DNA of 64,000 nucleotides from Collimonas arenae. Lineage in GTDB: Bacteria; Pseudomonadota; Gammaproteobacteria; Burkholderiales; Burkholderiaceae_D. The stretch lies in NCBI RefSeq assembly GCF_001584165.1, contig NZ_CP013233.1:3976620-4040619 (forward strand), written 5' to 3'. The notes under the pieces are model-generated. The model saw nothing but the letters and a program-made list of their open reading frames with translations. It was not told the origin of the DNA and made no database searches. Shown here piece by piece: positions 28,737-38,604 of this stretch (within the stretch, counting starts at the first letter, position 1; each line of letters starts with the position of its first letter). The position numbers and the translations under genes were made by a program.

Positions 28737-29819
28737 TTAATGTTTATAAAAACTGCTGTCCAGGTAGTGCGCGCGCACGTGCTTGACCACTACCGACATG
28801 ATTGCAGAACATGGCAACGCCAGCAGTATGCCGACAAAGCCAAACAGTTGGCCAAAGGCCATCAATGCAAAAATCACCACCAGCGGATGCAGGCCGATGC
28901 GTTCACCCACCAGGCGCGGCGTCAGGATAAAACTCTCCAGTACCTGGCCAATGCCATAAATAATGGCAACCGCGATCAGCCCATGCCAGCCCTGGAACTG
29001 CAGCATGGCGGCGATCAGCGCCAACACCAGGCCGAGGCCAAAGCCGACATATGGAATAAATACCAGCAAACCGGTAATAATGCCAACAGGCAACGCCACA
29101 TCAAAGCCCGCAATCGCCAGCCCGGTCGAATAATAAATCGCCAGAACCAACATTACCAGCAATTGCCCCCGCAAATACTGCGCCAGCAGGCTATCGACCT
29201 CTTGCGTCATGTTGCCGGTCTTGCCCTGCCAGCGGCGCGGCACCAGCATGCCGACGCGTGCAACGATCTGATGCCAGTCCTGCAACAGGTAAAACAGCAC
29301 CACCGGCACCAGCAGGATCGTCGCCAGCCACCCCAACACCGCCGTGCCGCCCACCTTGACCGAAGCCAGCACCGAGGTCCAGATTTCATCGCTGCTGGTC
29401 GACAGCTGCTTGGTCAGCATTTCCTTGATGCCAGTGCCATCGAGCCGCATGTTGATGCCGAAATCCTGGAGATGCGGACCGATGAAGCCATCCAGCTTGC
29501 TGAGGAAATTCGGAATCTGGTCTTGCAACAAAGGAAATTCTTTGCGCAATACCGGGATTACGATCAGGATCACCGCCAGGATCGCAAACACCAGCAGCAT
29601 GATCACGATCAGCACCGCCAGCGCCCGCGGAAATGGGAACTTGCCGATGCGCCTGCGCGACAGCCAGTCGACGCCCGGATTGAGCGCGTAGGCGAGGATT
29701 GCAGAGGCGATGAAAGGGGTCAGGATCGGCCCTAACGCGACCATCAGGGCTATCAGCAACAGGCCAAGTCCAAGCCATAAAGCTGTTTGTTTTTGTTCGT
29801 CGGTAAAAGAAAATGGCAT
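28737..29819 (-). CDS. AI-2E/PerM family membrane protein
   Basis: A 360-residue inner-membrane protein of the AI-2E transporter family (PerM/YdgG-like). Hydrophobic helices occupy about residues 10-55 and 65-90, a soluble stretch follows, and the C-terminal half has five or more helices (LGWLATILLVPVVLFYLL, VGIITGLLVFIPYVGFGLGLVLAL, AIIYGIGQVLESFILTPRLVGE). The block VLESFILTPRLVGERIGLHPLVV is characteristic of the family. The transported solute is not known here. It lies 133 bp upstream of hda and is divergent from purM. Confidence 0.9.
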   Translation of the reverse strand: MPFSFTDEQKQTALWLGLGLLLIALMVALGPILTPFIASAILAYALNPGVDWLSRRRIGKFPFPRALAVLIVIMLLVFAILAVILIVIPVLRKEFPLLQDQIPNFLSKLDGFIGPHLQDFGINMRLDGTGIKEMLTKQLSTSSDEIWTSVLASVKVGGTAVLGWLATILLVPVVLFYLLQDWHQIVARVGMLVPRRWQGKTGNMTQEVDSLLAQYLRGQLLVMLVLAIYYSTGLAIAGFDVALPVGIITGLLVFIPYVGFGLGLVLALIAAMLQFQGWHGLIAVAIIYGIGQVLESFILTPRLVGERIGLHPLVVIFALMAFGQLFGFVGILLALPCSAIMSVVVKHVRAHYLDSSFYKH

Positions 29820-30059
29820 GGAATCGAGAGTTTGATGGATCGGTTTGATAAAATACCGCTTTTACCGCGCAATAATCCAGCCGACGCCAGGCGAATGACA
29901 AGCTGAGGACAGGCAAAACCTCGTGGAAAAGCAGCATTTTCCGCTTGTTTTGCCCTCGCAAGCCTGTCGCTGGCCGATTATTTCACCCCAAATACAGCAA
30001 TGTATAGGGAATGCGTGGCCGAATTCCTCTATTTTACCGCCTCTGCCGCCAATCACATC

Positions 30060-31112
30060 ATGACTTCCACTTCAAACGTTTCCAACGTGCCCCTCTCTTA
30101 TCGCGATGCCGGTGTTGATATCGACGCTGGCGACGCCCTGGTCGAGGCAATCAAGCCCTTTGCTAAGCGCACCATGCGTGAAGGCGTCATGGGCGGCATC
30201 GGCGGCTTCGGCGCCTTATTCGAAATCAGCAAGAAATTCAAGGAACCGGTACTGGTCTCCGGCACCGACGGTGTCGGCACCAAGCTCAAGCTGGCCTTCC
30301 ACCTGAAGCGCCACGACACGGTCGGCATCGACCTGGTCGCCATGAGCGTCAACGACATCCTGGTGCAAGGCGCCGAGCCGCTGTTCTTCCTCGATTATTT
30401 CGCCTGCGGCAAACTCGATGTGCCAAGCGCCACCGATGTCATCAAGGGCATCGCCAAGGGTTGCGAACTGGCCGGCTGCGCACTGATCGGCGGCGAAACC
30501 GCTGAAATGCCAAGCATGTATCCGGATGGCGAATACGACCTGGCCGGCTTCGCGGTCGGCGCGGTTGAAAAATCCAAACTGATCGACGGCACCAAGATCG
30601 TACCGGGCGACGTTGTCCTGGGCCTGGCATCGTCGGGGGCGCACTCCAACGGCTACTCGCTGGTGCGCAAGATCATCGATGTCGCCCAACCGGATCTCGA
30701 CGCCGACTTCCACGGCCGCAAACTGGCCGACGTCCTGATGGAACCCACCCGCATCTACGTCAAGCCGTTGCTGGCGCTGATGGAGTCGATGGAAGTCAAG
30801 GGCATGGTGCACATCACCGGCGGTGGCCTGGTGGAAAACATCCCGCGCGTGCTGCAGGACAATCTGACTGCGGTATTGCATGCCGACAGCTGGACCATGC
30901 CACCGCTGTTCAAATGGTTGCAACAACATGGCCAAGTCGCCGATGCGGAAATGCATCGGGTCTTCAACTGCGGTATCGGCATGACTGTGATCGTTGCCAA
31001 GGAAAACGCCGACGCCGCCATCGCCCAATTGCAGGCAGCCGGTGAAACCGTCAGCCGGATCGGCGAAATCCGCGCCCGCGCCGAAGGTGAAGCGCAAACC
31101 ATCGTCATCTGA
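30060..31112 (+). CDS. purM: Phosphoribosylformylglycinamidine cyclo-ligase
   Basis: AIR synthetase: closes the imidazole ring in purine synthesis, using ATP. The 350-residue sequence shows the family blocks [62 protein letters not shown] and [27 protein letters not shown] and FNCGIGM follow near the end. I start at 30060 ([10 protein letters not shown]), since the longer frame from 30000 adds 20 residues unlike PurM. Two REP-like units and a terminator follow. Confidence 0.96.
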   Translation: MTSTSNVSNVPLSYRDAGVDIDAGDALVEAIKPFAKRTMREGVMGGIGGFGALFEISKKFKEPVLVSGTDGVGTKLKLAFHLKRHDTVGIDLVAMSVNDILVQGAEPLFFLDYFACGKLDVPSATDVIKGIAKGCELAGCALIGGETAEMPSMYPDGEYDLAGFAVGAVEKSKLIDGTKIVPGDVVLGLASSGAHSNGYSLVRKIIDVAQPDLDADFHGRKLADVLMEPTRIYVKPLLALMESMEVKGMVHITGGGLVENIPRVLQDNLTAVLHADSWTMPPLFKWLQQHGQVADAEMHRVFNCGIGMTVIVAKENADAAIAQLQAAGETVSRIGEIRARAEGEAQTIVI

Positions 31113-31129
31113 TCTAATCAATCAACTGC

Positions 31130-31193
31130 GTCGTCCTCGCGAACGCGGGGACCCATTTAAGTCGACATGGATTCCCGCCTTCGCGGGAATGAC
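31130..31193. repeat. Pair of inverted REP-like units after purM
   Basis: gtcgtcctcgcgaacgcggg (31130-31149) and the opposite unit ending cccgccttcgcgggaatgac (31174-31193). It has the same layout and core as the pair at 23661-23738, including the catttaagtcgacatgga-type spacer. It lies between the purM stop and the terminator. Confidence 0.75.
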
Positions 31194-31240
31194 GGTTATT
31201 TTTGCGACGCCAAGATAAGCAACGCAAATGCCAGGTACAT

Positions 31241-31273
31241 AAAAAAACGACCAGATTACTGGTCGTTTTTTTT
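31241..31273. terminator. Bidirectional terminator between purM and can
   Basis: An 8-bp stem acgaccag (31247-31254) and ctggtcgt (31259-31266) with a 4-base loop, flanked by seven A on the left and eight T on the right. It can end purM (plus) and the convergent carbonic anhydrase gene (minus). Confidence 0.85.
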
Positions 31274-31309
31274 ATTTCGTGGTCGCTGCAATCACTGCAT
31301 CAATCAATT

Positions 31310-31977
31310 TCAATCTTCATAACGCTTTAAGCTCGCCGCCATGCCCTTGTCCAGATCGGACATGCAACTTACCGTCACGCCCAGATCGCGCAACAGTCCG
31401 TCGCGCAGCCATAGACCCAGCTATGAATGGTCAGTGGCTGGCCGCGCTCCCAGGCGTCCTGGACGATCGTAGTACGGCAGATATTGGCAACCTGCTCCAT
31501 GGAGTTGAGTTCACACAGGCGATCGTGGCGCAAACTCTCAGGTAACGCTTCGCCCAAATACCGTTCGTGTTTCTGGTGCACATCTTCGACATGGCGCAAC
31601 CAGTTGTCCGCCAGGCCGACGCGGCGCTTGGTAAGGGCGGCGTGAACGCCGGAGCAGCCATAATGGCCGACCACGAAAACGTGCTTGACCTTGAGTACGT
31701 CGACGGCAAACTGCAGCACCGACAGGCAGTTCAGGTCGCTGTGTGCAACCACGTTGGCGACGTTGCGGTGAACGAACAACTCACCCGGCAGCAAGCCCAG
31801 CAATTCATTTGCCGGCACCCTGCTGTCGGAACACCCAATCCAGAAATACTCTGGCGTCTGTTGCGCTGCCAGGGTTTTGAAAAAGGCCGGATCGCGGGCG
31901 GTAATTGCCGCCGCCCACTCACGGTTTCTCTGGAAAAGATCTTCTCTGGTCAGGGATTGCTTGTTTTTTGCTGTCAT
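31310..31977 (-). CDS. can: Beta-class carbonic anhydrase (apparent frameshift)
   Basis: Hydrates CO2 to bicarbonate. Zinc ligands are visible: Cys and Asp/Arg in WIGCSDSRVPANEL, and His/Cys in VVGHYGCSGV. The open frame ends early with WVYGCATDCC. If one C is restored at about 31408 (GGCTGC to GGCCTGC), it continues as YGLRDGLLRDLGVTVSC to a stop at 31310, giving about 222 residues, the normal length and the usual C-terminal block. The main frame alone already covers the whole active site. I annotate the repaired gene. Confidence 0.87.
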
Positions 31978-32124
31978 TGTTTTCTATTCAATAAAGTTCC
32001 ATCCGCATACCATTTTGATAACGATATGCAAGACATCCTGGGCCTTATTTTATAGAAAACTGGCAAATCCCATCGGCTTTTATCGGTTTTTGCTTCCTAT
32101 AGCCGATATTCGCTTTGGGCTTAC

Positions 32125-32724
32125 CTATCCGGCCTGACCCAGCAACGCCTGCTTCAGCTTGCCGTCCGCCGGTTTCTCACCGAGCCAGATTTTCAGCAAG
32201 GCATTATAGAAAACCTGATCAGGCAAGGTCTCCGACACTGGCTTGCCGTTAAAGTGGATCTGCGTACCGACGTTGGGAATCCAGTCGGTGGTCAGCACAT
32301 CGCCTTTTTTCAATTCCGGGATCGAGGCAAACAGCTCGCCGAACTTCAGCAACTGGTTGATGATCTTCGATTTTTCCGTCCTGTCCACGTTGTTCTGGAT
32401 ACCTGCCATGAAAGCACGGCTGAAATCCTCGCTGCTGACGTCACGCAGCATCACCAGCTCGATCCGCCGTGCGCCCGGCGCCGCCAATACATCCGGCACA
32501 GTGGTTTTCTTGTCGGCCAGATAGAGCGCCGCCGTATACACCTTGAAAATCACCTTGTAGCGAATACCGGCGCCGTTCAGCTTCAGATCCTGATTACCGA
32601 CTTTTGCCGTTTCGTCGATCTTGACGCCTGCGACATCCAGCGCGGACGCATTCTGCGCCACGATCAGCGCCGACAATATGCAGGCGCAAGCCCCCGCACG
32701 CTTCAAACGAGCAACTATCTTCAT
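32125..32724 (-). CDS. Chalcone isomerase-like secreted protein
   Basis: A 199-residue protein with a signal peptide (MKIVARLKRAGACACILSALIVAQNASA). The mature part, VAGVKIDETAKVGNQDLKLN to FKVYTAALYLADKK and RRIELVMLRDVSSEDFSRAF, matches the chalcone_isomerase-like fold (Chalcone_3 type). In bacteria this fold binds fatty acids or similar ligands and is usually not an isomerase. It is probably periplasmic. The gene stands alone, with 237 bp to dnaJ. Confidence 0.85.
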   Translation of the reverse strand: MKIVARLKRAGACACILSALIVAQNASALDVAGVKIDETAKVGNQDLKLNGAGIRYKVIFKVYTAALYLADKKTTVPDVLAAPGARRIELVMLRDVSSEDFSRAFMAGIQNNVDRTEKSKIINQLLKFGELFASIPELKKGDVLTTDWIPNVGTQIHFNGKPVSETLPDQVFYNALLKIWLGEKPADGKLKQALLGQAG

Positions 32725-32901
32725 GTCTCCTCCTATGGTTTGTATATGGAGTTTGTTTTGTGTTGATCGCTGATATAAAAGAACGATCGTTTTATTATTA
32801 CCACCTACAGAATAGAGAGGCGCGCAAAATTATGCAATAGAGAAATTGTTAATGGCACCGGCCATATGGAACAACATTTTCCACAAGGAAATTTTTGGCA
32901 T

Positions 32902-32933
32902 AAAAAAACGCCAGCCCTCGATGGCTGGCGTTT
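32902..32933 (-). terminator. Terminator after dnaJ
   Basis: An 11-bp perfect stem, aaacgccagcc (32906-32916) and ggctggcgttt (32923-32933), loop ctcgat, with seven T following on the minus strand. It lies 29 bases after the dnaJ stop codon. Confidence 0.88.
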
Positions 32934-32961
32934 CCAGAAGGTAAAGCGTCCGTGATCGAAA

Positions 32962-34086
32962 TTATTCGAAGAACTCTTTTACCTTGTCCTTCCAGGACTT
33001 GGTTTGCGGGCTGTGCTTGGCGCCGCCTTCACTGGTCAGTTGCTCGAACTCCTGCAGCAATTCCTTCTGGCGCTCACTCAGCTTGACCGGGGTTTCCACC
33101 ACGACGTGGCAGAACAGATCGCCGGCGTAGCCTGAGCGTACACCCTTGATACCCTTGCTGCGCAGGCGGAAGGTCTTGCCGGACTGGGTGCCGTCGGGGA
33201 TCGTGAACGAAGCCTTGCCGTTCAATGTCGGCACTTCGATTTCACCGCCCAAAGCCGCTTTGGCAAACGAGATCGGCATTTCGCAATGCAGATCGTCGCC
33301 TTCACGCTGGAACACCGCGTGCGGTTTGATGTGAATTTCCACATACAAGTCGCCAGTCGGCCGCCATTCATGCCTGGCTCGCCATTGCCGGAAGAACGAA
33401 TCCGCATGCCATCGTCAATACCAGCAGGAATCTTCACTTCCAGTGTTTTGTTGCGCTTGATGCGGCCAGCACCGGCGCAAGACGGACACGGCTCGGGAAT
33501 GATCTTGCCGCTTCCATGACATTTCGGACAGGTCTGCTGAATGCTGAAGAAACCTTGCTGCATGCGCACCTGGCCGTGACCACCGCAGGTCGGGCAAGTG
33601 ACCGGCTCAGTGCCGGCTTGGCGCCGCTGCCGTGACATGGTTCGCATTCATCCCAGGACGGTACCCGGATGGTAGTGTCGAAACCGTGTGCCGCCTGCTC
33701 CAGCGTGATTTCCAGGTTGTAGCGCAGATCGGCGCCGCGATACACCTGTGGTCCGCCACCACGGCCGCCGCGACCACCGCCGCCACCGAAAATGTCGCCG
33801 AAGATATCGCCAAAGGCATCGGCGAATCCGCCCGCGCCACCACCGCCGCCACCCATATTGGGATCGACACCGGCATGGCCATAGCGGTCATAAGCATCCC
33901 GCTTTTGCGGGTCTGACAGCATTTCGTAGCTTCTTTCGCCTCTTTGAACTTCTCTTCCGCACCCTTGCTATCCGGATTGCGGTCCGGATGATGCTTCATT
34001 GCGAGCTTGCGGTACGCCTTCTTGATTTCTTCATCAGAAGCGTTTTTCGCAACACCCAGTATTTCGTAAAAATCACGCTTCGCCAT
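32962..34086 (-). CDS. dnaJ: Chaperone DnaJ (three apparent frameshifts)
   Basis: Hsp40 co-chaperone that delivers clients to DnaK and stimulates its ATPase. The J domain ([20 protein letters not shown]) contains HPD in [12 protein letters not shown] Gly-rich stretch follows, and then the zinc-finger region with [31 protein letters not shown] and [10 protein letters not shown]. The C-terminal substrate-binding part ends [12 protein letters not shown]. Frames break at about 33926-33930 (GCTACG, one base lost), 33613-33614 (GG for GGG) and 33359-33360 (CC for CCC). Restoring one base each gives about 375 residues, the standard DnaJ length. Confidence 0.92.
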
Positions 34087-34220
34087 CTTTTTACACCCTC
34101 TTGTTTAAGCGAAAACGCCGAACAGGGCATCGCAAGCGATGGCATCTGTCCGGCGCGTCTTCGCGATGCTTGCCGCTCCGATCTACACATCGGATCGGCA
34201 GGCCATCGCTGACGAAGAGA

Positions 34221-36161
34221 TTACTTGTCCTTCACTTCCTTGAAGTCAGCATCAACCACGTCGTCTTCCTTCGGCTTGGCTTCTGCACCGGCACCTGCGG
34301 CACCAGCTTCGGCACCGCCGGCAGCGGCTTGCTGCGCCTGCATGTCGGCATACATTTTTTCGCCGAGCTTCTGCGCTGCGGTAGTCAAGGCGGCTGTCTT
34401 GTTATCGATAGCGGCCTTGTCGCTGCCCTTCAATGCTTCTTCCAGTTCCTTGATTGCCGCTTCGATGCTGGCCTTCTCGCCTGCTTCCAGCTTGTCGCCG
34501 TATTCCGCCAGGGATTTCTTGGTCGAATGGACCAATGCATCGCCTTGGTTGTGGGCTTCGGCAACTTCCTTCAGGCGCTTGTCTTCCTCGGCATTCGCCT
34601 CAGCGTCGCGCACCATCTTCTGGATCTCTTCTTCGGTCAAGCCGGAGTTGGCCTTGATCGTGATCTTGTTTTCCTTGCCGGTTGCCTTGTCCTTGGCGCC
34701 GACGTGCAAGATGCCGTTGGCATCAATGTCGAAGGTCACTTCGATCTGCGGTGTGCCGCGTGCTGCTGGCGGAATACCTTCCAGATTGAATTCGCCCAGG
34801 CCCTTGTTGCCTGCTGCCATTTCGCGCTCGCCTTGGAAAACCTTGATGGTCACGGCCGGCTGGTTGTCGTCGGCAGTCGAGAACACCTGGCTGAACTTGG
34901 TCGGGATCGTGGTGTTCTTCTGGATCATCTTGGTCATCACGCCGCCCATGGTTTCGATACCCAGCGACAGCGGCGTCACGTCCAGCAACAGCAAGTCCTT
35001 ACGGTCGCCCGACAAGACCGAACCCTGGATCGCTGCGCCAACGGCAACAGCTTCATCCGGATTCACGTCCTTGCGTGGTTCCTTGCCGAAGAACTCTTTG
35101 ACCTTCTCTTGCACCTTAGGCATACGGGTCATGCCGCCGACCAGGATGATGTCGTCGATATCGGAAACCTTGACGCCGGCGTCCTTGATTGCGATGCGGC
35201 AAGGCTCGATGGTCTTGGCGATCAGTTCTTCAACTAGCGATTCCAGCTTGGCGCGGGTGATCTTCAGGTTCAAGTGGACCGGTGCGCCGTTCGCCATCGC
35301 GATGTACGGCTCGTTGATTTCAGTCTGTTGCGACGACGACAGTTCGATCTTGGCGCGCTCGGCCGATGCCTTGATGCGTTGCAAAGCAATCGCGTCCTTG
35401 CCGAGGTCGATGCCATTGATCTTCTTGAACTCATCCAGGATGTAGTCGATGATGCGCTGGTCGAAGTCTTCGCCGCCAAGGAATGTATCGCCATTGGTCG
35501 ACAACACTTCAAATTGCTTTTCGCCATCGACATCGGCGATTTCAATGATCGAGACGTCGAAAGTACCGCCGCCCAAGTCGTACACGGCAATCTTGCGGTC
35601 GCCCTTCTCAGCCTTGTCCAGGCCGAATGCCAGCGCTGCTGCAGTCGGTTCGTTGATGATGCGCTTGACGTCCAGACCAGCAATACGGCCAGCATCCTTG
35701 GTTGCTTGGCGCTGTGCATCGTTGAAGTAAGCCGGTACCGTGATCACAGCTTCGGTGACTTCTTCGCCGAGGTAGTCTTCGGCAGTCTTCTTCATCTTGC
35801 GCAGCACTTCTGCGGAGATTTGTGGCGGCGCCAGTTTTTGATCGCGCACGCCGACCCATGCATCGCCGTTGTCGGCTTTGAGGATCTGGTAAGGCATCAG
35901 GGCGATGTCCTTCTGCACTTCTTTTTCGTCGAACTTGCGGCCGATCAGACGCTTGGTTGCGTACAGCGTGTTCTTCGGATTGGTGACTGCCTGGCGCTTG
36001 GCCGGCGCGCCGACCAGGATTTCGCCGTCTTCTTGATAAGCGATGACGGACGGCGTAGTACGTGCGCCTTCCGAGTTTTCGATCACTTTAGGTTGACCGC
36101 CTTCGATAACTGAAACGCAAGAGTTGGTGGTCCCCAAGTCAATGCCGATAATTTTACCCAT
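34221..36161 (-). CDS. dnaK: Chaperone DnaK (Hsp70)
   Basis: ATP-driven Hsp70 chaperone, 646 residues and complete. Nucleotide-binding signatures are [29 protein letters not shown] and [13 protein letters not shown]. The substrate domain ([33 protein letters not shown]) follows, then a helical lid and a Gly/Ala-rich tail ending in the charged [12 protein letters not shown] motif. It is 95 bp downstream of grpE, and a sigma-32-like promoter is visible in that gap. dnaJ follows after 134 bp. Confidence 0.97.
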   Translation of the reverse strand: MGKIIGIDLGTTNSCVSVIEGGQPKVIENSEGARTTPSVIAYQEDGEILVGAPAKRQAVTNPKNTLYATKRLIGRKFDEKEVQKDIALMPYQILKADNGDAWVGVRDQKLAPPQISAEVLRKMKKTAEDYLGEEVTEAVITVPAYFNDAQRQATKDAGRIAGLDVKRIINEPTAAALAFGLDKAEKGDRKIAVYDLGGGTFDVSIIEIADVDGEKQFEVLSTNGDTFLGGEDFDQRIIDYILDEFKKINGIDLGKDAIALQRIKASAERAKIELSSSQQTEINEPYIAMANGAPVHLNLKITRAKLESLVEELIAKTIEPCRIAIKDAGVKVSDIDDIILVGGMTRMPKVQEKVKEFFGKEPRKDVNPDEAVAVGAAIQGSVLSGDRKDLLLLDVTPLSLGIETMGGVMTKMIQKNTTIPTKFSQVFSTADDNQPAVTIKVFQGEREMAAGNKGLGEFNLEGIPPAARGTPQIEVTFDIDANGILHVGAKDKATGKENKITIKANSGLTEEEIQKMVRDAEANAEEDKRLKEVAEAHNQGDALVHSTKKSLAEYGDKLEAGEKASIEAAIKELEEALKGSDKAAIDNKTAALTTAAQKLGEKMYADMQAQQAAAGGAEAGAAGAGAEAKPKEDDVVDADFKEVKDK

Positions 36162-36208
36162 GGTGTATGTCCTTTACTGAAATCTGATTAATGTTTTGAT
36201 GTTCTGAA

Positions 36209-36236
36209 TATAAGGAGAAAAACAGCGCTTTCAAGC
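36209..36236 (-). promoter_or_regulatory. Candidate sigma-32 promoter of dnaK
   Basis: On the minus strand, GCTTGAAA (36230-36237) and CCTTATAT (36209-36216) are separated by 13 bp and lie about 48 bp before the dnaK start. The first box is a good match to the heat-shock -35 consensus; the -10 is weaker than that before grpE. It would let dnaK be heat-induced apart from grpE. Confidence 0.5.
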
Positions 36237-36256
36237 GCTCGCCAAGCGATTTTTTG

Positions 36257-36796
36257 TTATTTTCCTTGCGCAACGACGACCAGTGCCGGACGCAGCAGCC
36301 GATCGGCAATGGTGTAACCCTTCTGCAGCACTGTCACTACGGTATTGGCTTCTTGCTCAGCAGGAACCGTCGAGATTGCCTGATGTTTCATCGGGTCGAG
36401 TTTCTCACCGACCTCCGGTGAAATCTCCAGCAAACGGTTTCTTTCGAAAGCCGAAGAAAGCTGCTTGAGCGTCATTTCGACGCCTTCCTTCAGCGACTCA
36501 ATCGATGGCGTTTCGATTTTCAACGCCATCTCAAGGTTGTCCTTCACAGGTACCAAGGCTTCGGCAAAGCCCTCAATCGCAAATTTGTGCGCACGGGCAA
36601 TATCTTCCTGGGCCCGGCGACGAATGTTTTCCGCTTCGGCCTTGGCGCGCAGGAAAGCGTCCTGCATTTCCGCGATCTTGGCTTGCGCCTCGGACAACTG
36701 GACTTCCAGCGCCGACTCGGCGACTACTGTTGCATCTTCAGCAACAGCATTCTTTTCGGGTTGCGCTTGTCCGCTCTGATTTTCCATGTTTTCCAT
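36257..36796 (-). CDS. grpE: Nucleotide exchange factor GrpE
   Basis: Releases ADP from DnaK. A 179-residue protein: an acidic, flexible N terminus, then a long coiled coil ([38 protein letters not shown]), then the beta-rich head ([20 protein letters not shown] and [22 protein letters not shown]), which ends in the conserved GY-RLLRPA-V. It is the first gene of the grpE-dnaK-dnaJ order and has a clear heat-shock promoter upstream. Confidence 0.95.
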   Translation of the reverse strand: MENMENQSGQAQPEKNAVAEDATVVAESALEVQLSEAQAKIAEMQDAFLRAKAEAENIRRRAQEDIARAHKFAIEGFAEALVPVKDNLEMALKIETPSIESLKEGVEMTLKQLSSAFERNRLLEISPEVGEKLDPMKHQAISTVPAEQEANTVVTVLQKGYTIADRLLRPALVVVAQGK

Positions 36797-36841
36797 TCAA
36801 AAACCTCCAACAATCAATAACTTAGTGGTGTATGCAAAGCC

Positions 36842-36872
36842 AAATGAGGCTATGTCCCTACTTTTTCAAGGG
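36842..36872 (-). promoter_or_regulatory. Sigma-32 heat-shock promoter of grpE
   Basis: On the minus strand, CCCTTGAAA (36864-36872) and CCTCATTT (36842-36849) are separated by 14 bp. This is close to the sigma-32 consensus of CTTGAAA, 11-16 bp, CCCCATnT. The -10 box is about 45 bases before the grpE ATG. Confidence 0.75.
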
Positions 36873-37065
36873 TTAAAAACATCAGCCATCCAGATTCTGG
36901 CAAAAGCAGCGCCAAAGCCACTATCTGCGCCATTTTCCAGCAACAAATTGAAACAAAATTTACCACCTGCAGGTTTGCTGCAACGCGCCATGGGGACTAT
37001 GCTGAAGACATGGATTCATACACGCAAAAGCGCTCAACAAATCAAGCCGATGAAAGGGGAAAATC

Positions 37066-37158
37066 GTGAAACTGCCGTTGATTTCCGCATTTCTGGTTGT
37101 CTATATCGTGCTGGCAGCCAGCTGGATCAGTTATTCGCAACTGGTCGCGCTGTATTAA
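37066..37158 (+). CDS. Tiny single-span membrane protein (30 residues)
   Basis: A GTG-initiated ORF with a strong ribosome site (AAGGGGAAAATC directly ahead). It encodes MKLPLISAFLVVYIVLAASW followed by ISYSQLVALY and a TAA stop. The middle is a textbook transmembrane helix. It lies in the 530-bp gap between grpE and hemH, on the strand opposite both, divergent from the grpE heat-shock promoter. No family is recognised. The ribosome site plus helix are the only support; the ORF could be chance. Confidence 0.45.
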   Translation: MKLPLISAFLVVYIVLAASWISYSQLVALY

Positions 37159-37327
37159 TTTTTATGTTGATGTCTTGCCAGACTTCCCATCCATTGCCAA
37201 ACCGATAATATCCTGATCTGAACGCCCAACTGCAAGCTGGGCGCTCATTATAGTTGCGCCCCGCCAGTGTGGCGCACTCCATCTCAAAATTTCTGCCGCC
37301 AACCCGCCACAACTCGCGTTGCCCCCT

Positions 37328-38434
37328 TCATTGGGCAGCGCCCAGGCGCTCGGCGCGCTGCTTCGATGCGTCGGCCTGCAGTTTCATGCCGGTGCGCTCG
37401 CTGTCGGTCAGATGCGTCGGCCAACCGATCATGTGCTCCTCGACCAGGCTGGCCATGGCCGAAATCCAGGGCTGGGACTGATTCAGGCAGGCGATGAAAT
37501 GAAATTCCTTGCCGCCGGCGCCGAGGAAGTCCTGCTTGGCCTCTATGGCGATCTCCTCCAGGGTTTCCAGGCAATCGCTGGTGAATCCAGGGCACATCAC
37601 ATCGACCCGCTTGACGCCCTGCTTTGCCATTTTTTGCAAGGTCGGTGCGGTATAGGGTTGCAGCCATTCGGCTTTACCAAAGCGCGACTGGAAGGTCACC
37701 TGATACTGCTCCGGCCCCAACCCCAGTTGCTGCGCCAGCAATCTTGCCGTCTTATGACATTCGCAATGATATGGATCACCGAGCGTCAAGGTGCGCTTCG
37801 GCACACCGTGGAAGCTCATGACCAGCTGGTCCGGCATGCCATGCATCGCCCAATGCGCCTGCACCGACTCTTTCAGAGCCTGGATGTACTCCTCGTGATC
37901 GTGGTAATGCTTGATCAGGCGCAGTTCCGGCACGTTGCGCACCTGCGCGTAATGGGCAAATACAGCATCGTAAATCGAGGCCGTGGTAGTCGCGGAATAC
38001 TGCGGATAGGCCGGCAGGACAAGAATCCGCTCACAGCCATCGACCTTCAATTGGTCCAGGACCTCAGTAATCGACGGGCTGCCGTAGCGCATCGCATACG
38101 CCACCTTGACCTGATGGCCGCGCTGTCCCAGGTAGCCGCGCAGCAAGGTGGCCTGCTTCTCAGTATGGACCTTGAGCGGCGAACCTTCGTTGGTCCAGAT
38201 CGACGCATATTTGTGCGCCGACTTGCTGGAGCGGAACGGCAGGATCACACCATGCAGGATCGCCCACCAGATCGCCCGCGGGATTTCCACCACACGCGGA
38301 TCGGACAGGAACTGCTTCAGATAACGGCGTACCGCTTTGGTGGTCGGCGCATCGGGTGTGCCGAGGTTGACCAGCACTATTGCGGTCTTGGCAACCGTGC
38401 CGTGTGTGAATTGCGGTTCTTTGCGAAATGCCAT
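37328..38434 (-). CDS. hemH: Ferrochelatase
   Basis: Inserts Fe2+ into protoporphyrin IX, the last step of haem synthesis. The 368-residue sequence shows AIVLVNLGTPDAP, VLPAYPQYSATTTAS, LVMSFHGVPKRTL with the catalytic His, and VMCPGFTSDCLETLEEI with the conserved His-region Glu residues. I start at 38434 (MAFRKEPQFTHG), with GGAAA upstream, because the frame from 38494 adds 20 unrelated residues. hemJ, hemP and bfd in the same window show a haem theme, though not an operon. Confidence 0.94.
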   Translation of the reverse strand: MAFRKEPQFTHGTVAKTAIVLVNLGTPDAPTTKAVRRYLKQFLSDPRVVEIPRAIWWAILHGVILPFRSSKSAHKYASIWTNEGSPLKVHTEKQATLLRGYLGQRGHQVKVAYAMRYGSPSITEVLDQLKVDGCERILVLPAYPQYSATTTASIYDAVFAHYAQVRNVPELRLIKHYHDHEEYIQALKESVQAHWAMHGMPDQLVMSFHGVPKRTLTLGDPYHCECHKTARLLAQQLGLGPEQYQVTFQSRFGKAEWLQPYTAPTLQKMAKQGVKRVDVMCPGFTSDCLETLEEIAIEAKQDFLGAGGKEFHFIACLNQSQPWISAMASLVEEHMIGWPTHLTDSERTGMKLQADASKQRAERLGAAQ

Positions 38435-38492
38435 GTGGGATTTCCGGGAAGTTGGACGCGATGGATATCGCGATAATATTAAATGCCGGCGC

Positions 38493-38600
38493 AAGGTGGG
38501 CGCCTGTGCCCACGCGTCACGTTAGGAATCTCTGGTTGCTCTCTGGTTGCACCACGCCACTTATCGTTGCAACGCGTGGGCAAAAAACTTGCCCACCCTT
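38493..38600. repeat. Dispersed palindromic element, copy 1
   Basis: A unit opening aaggtgggcgcctgtgccca and closing with cgcgtgggcaaaaaacttgc and ccaccctt. Inner arms gcccacgcgt (38508-38517) and acgcgtgggc (38572-38581) are exact inverted repeats, and the outer ends also pair with a one-base slip. It lies between hemH and recN, ending 5 bp from the recN stop. Copy 2 is at 63613-63702. Confidence 0.8.
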
Positions 38601-38604
38601 CGGC

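Noticed and set aside
32962..34086. dnaJ as a true pseudogene
   Set aside because: All three breaks are single-base losses in short homopolymers, as in eight other places here; repair gives a full-length DnaJ.
34101..35445. Long frames opposite dnaK
   Set aside because: DnaK is complete and conserved on the minus strand.
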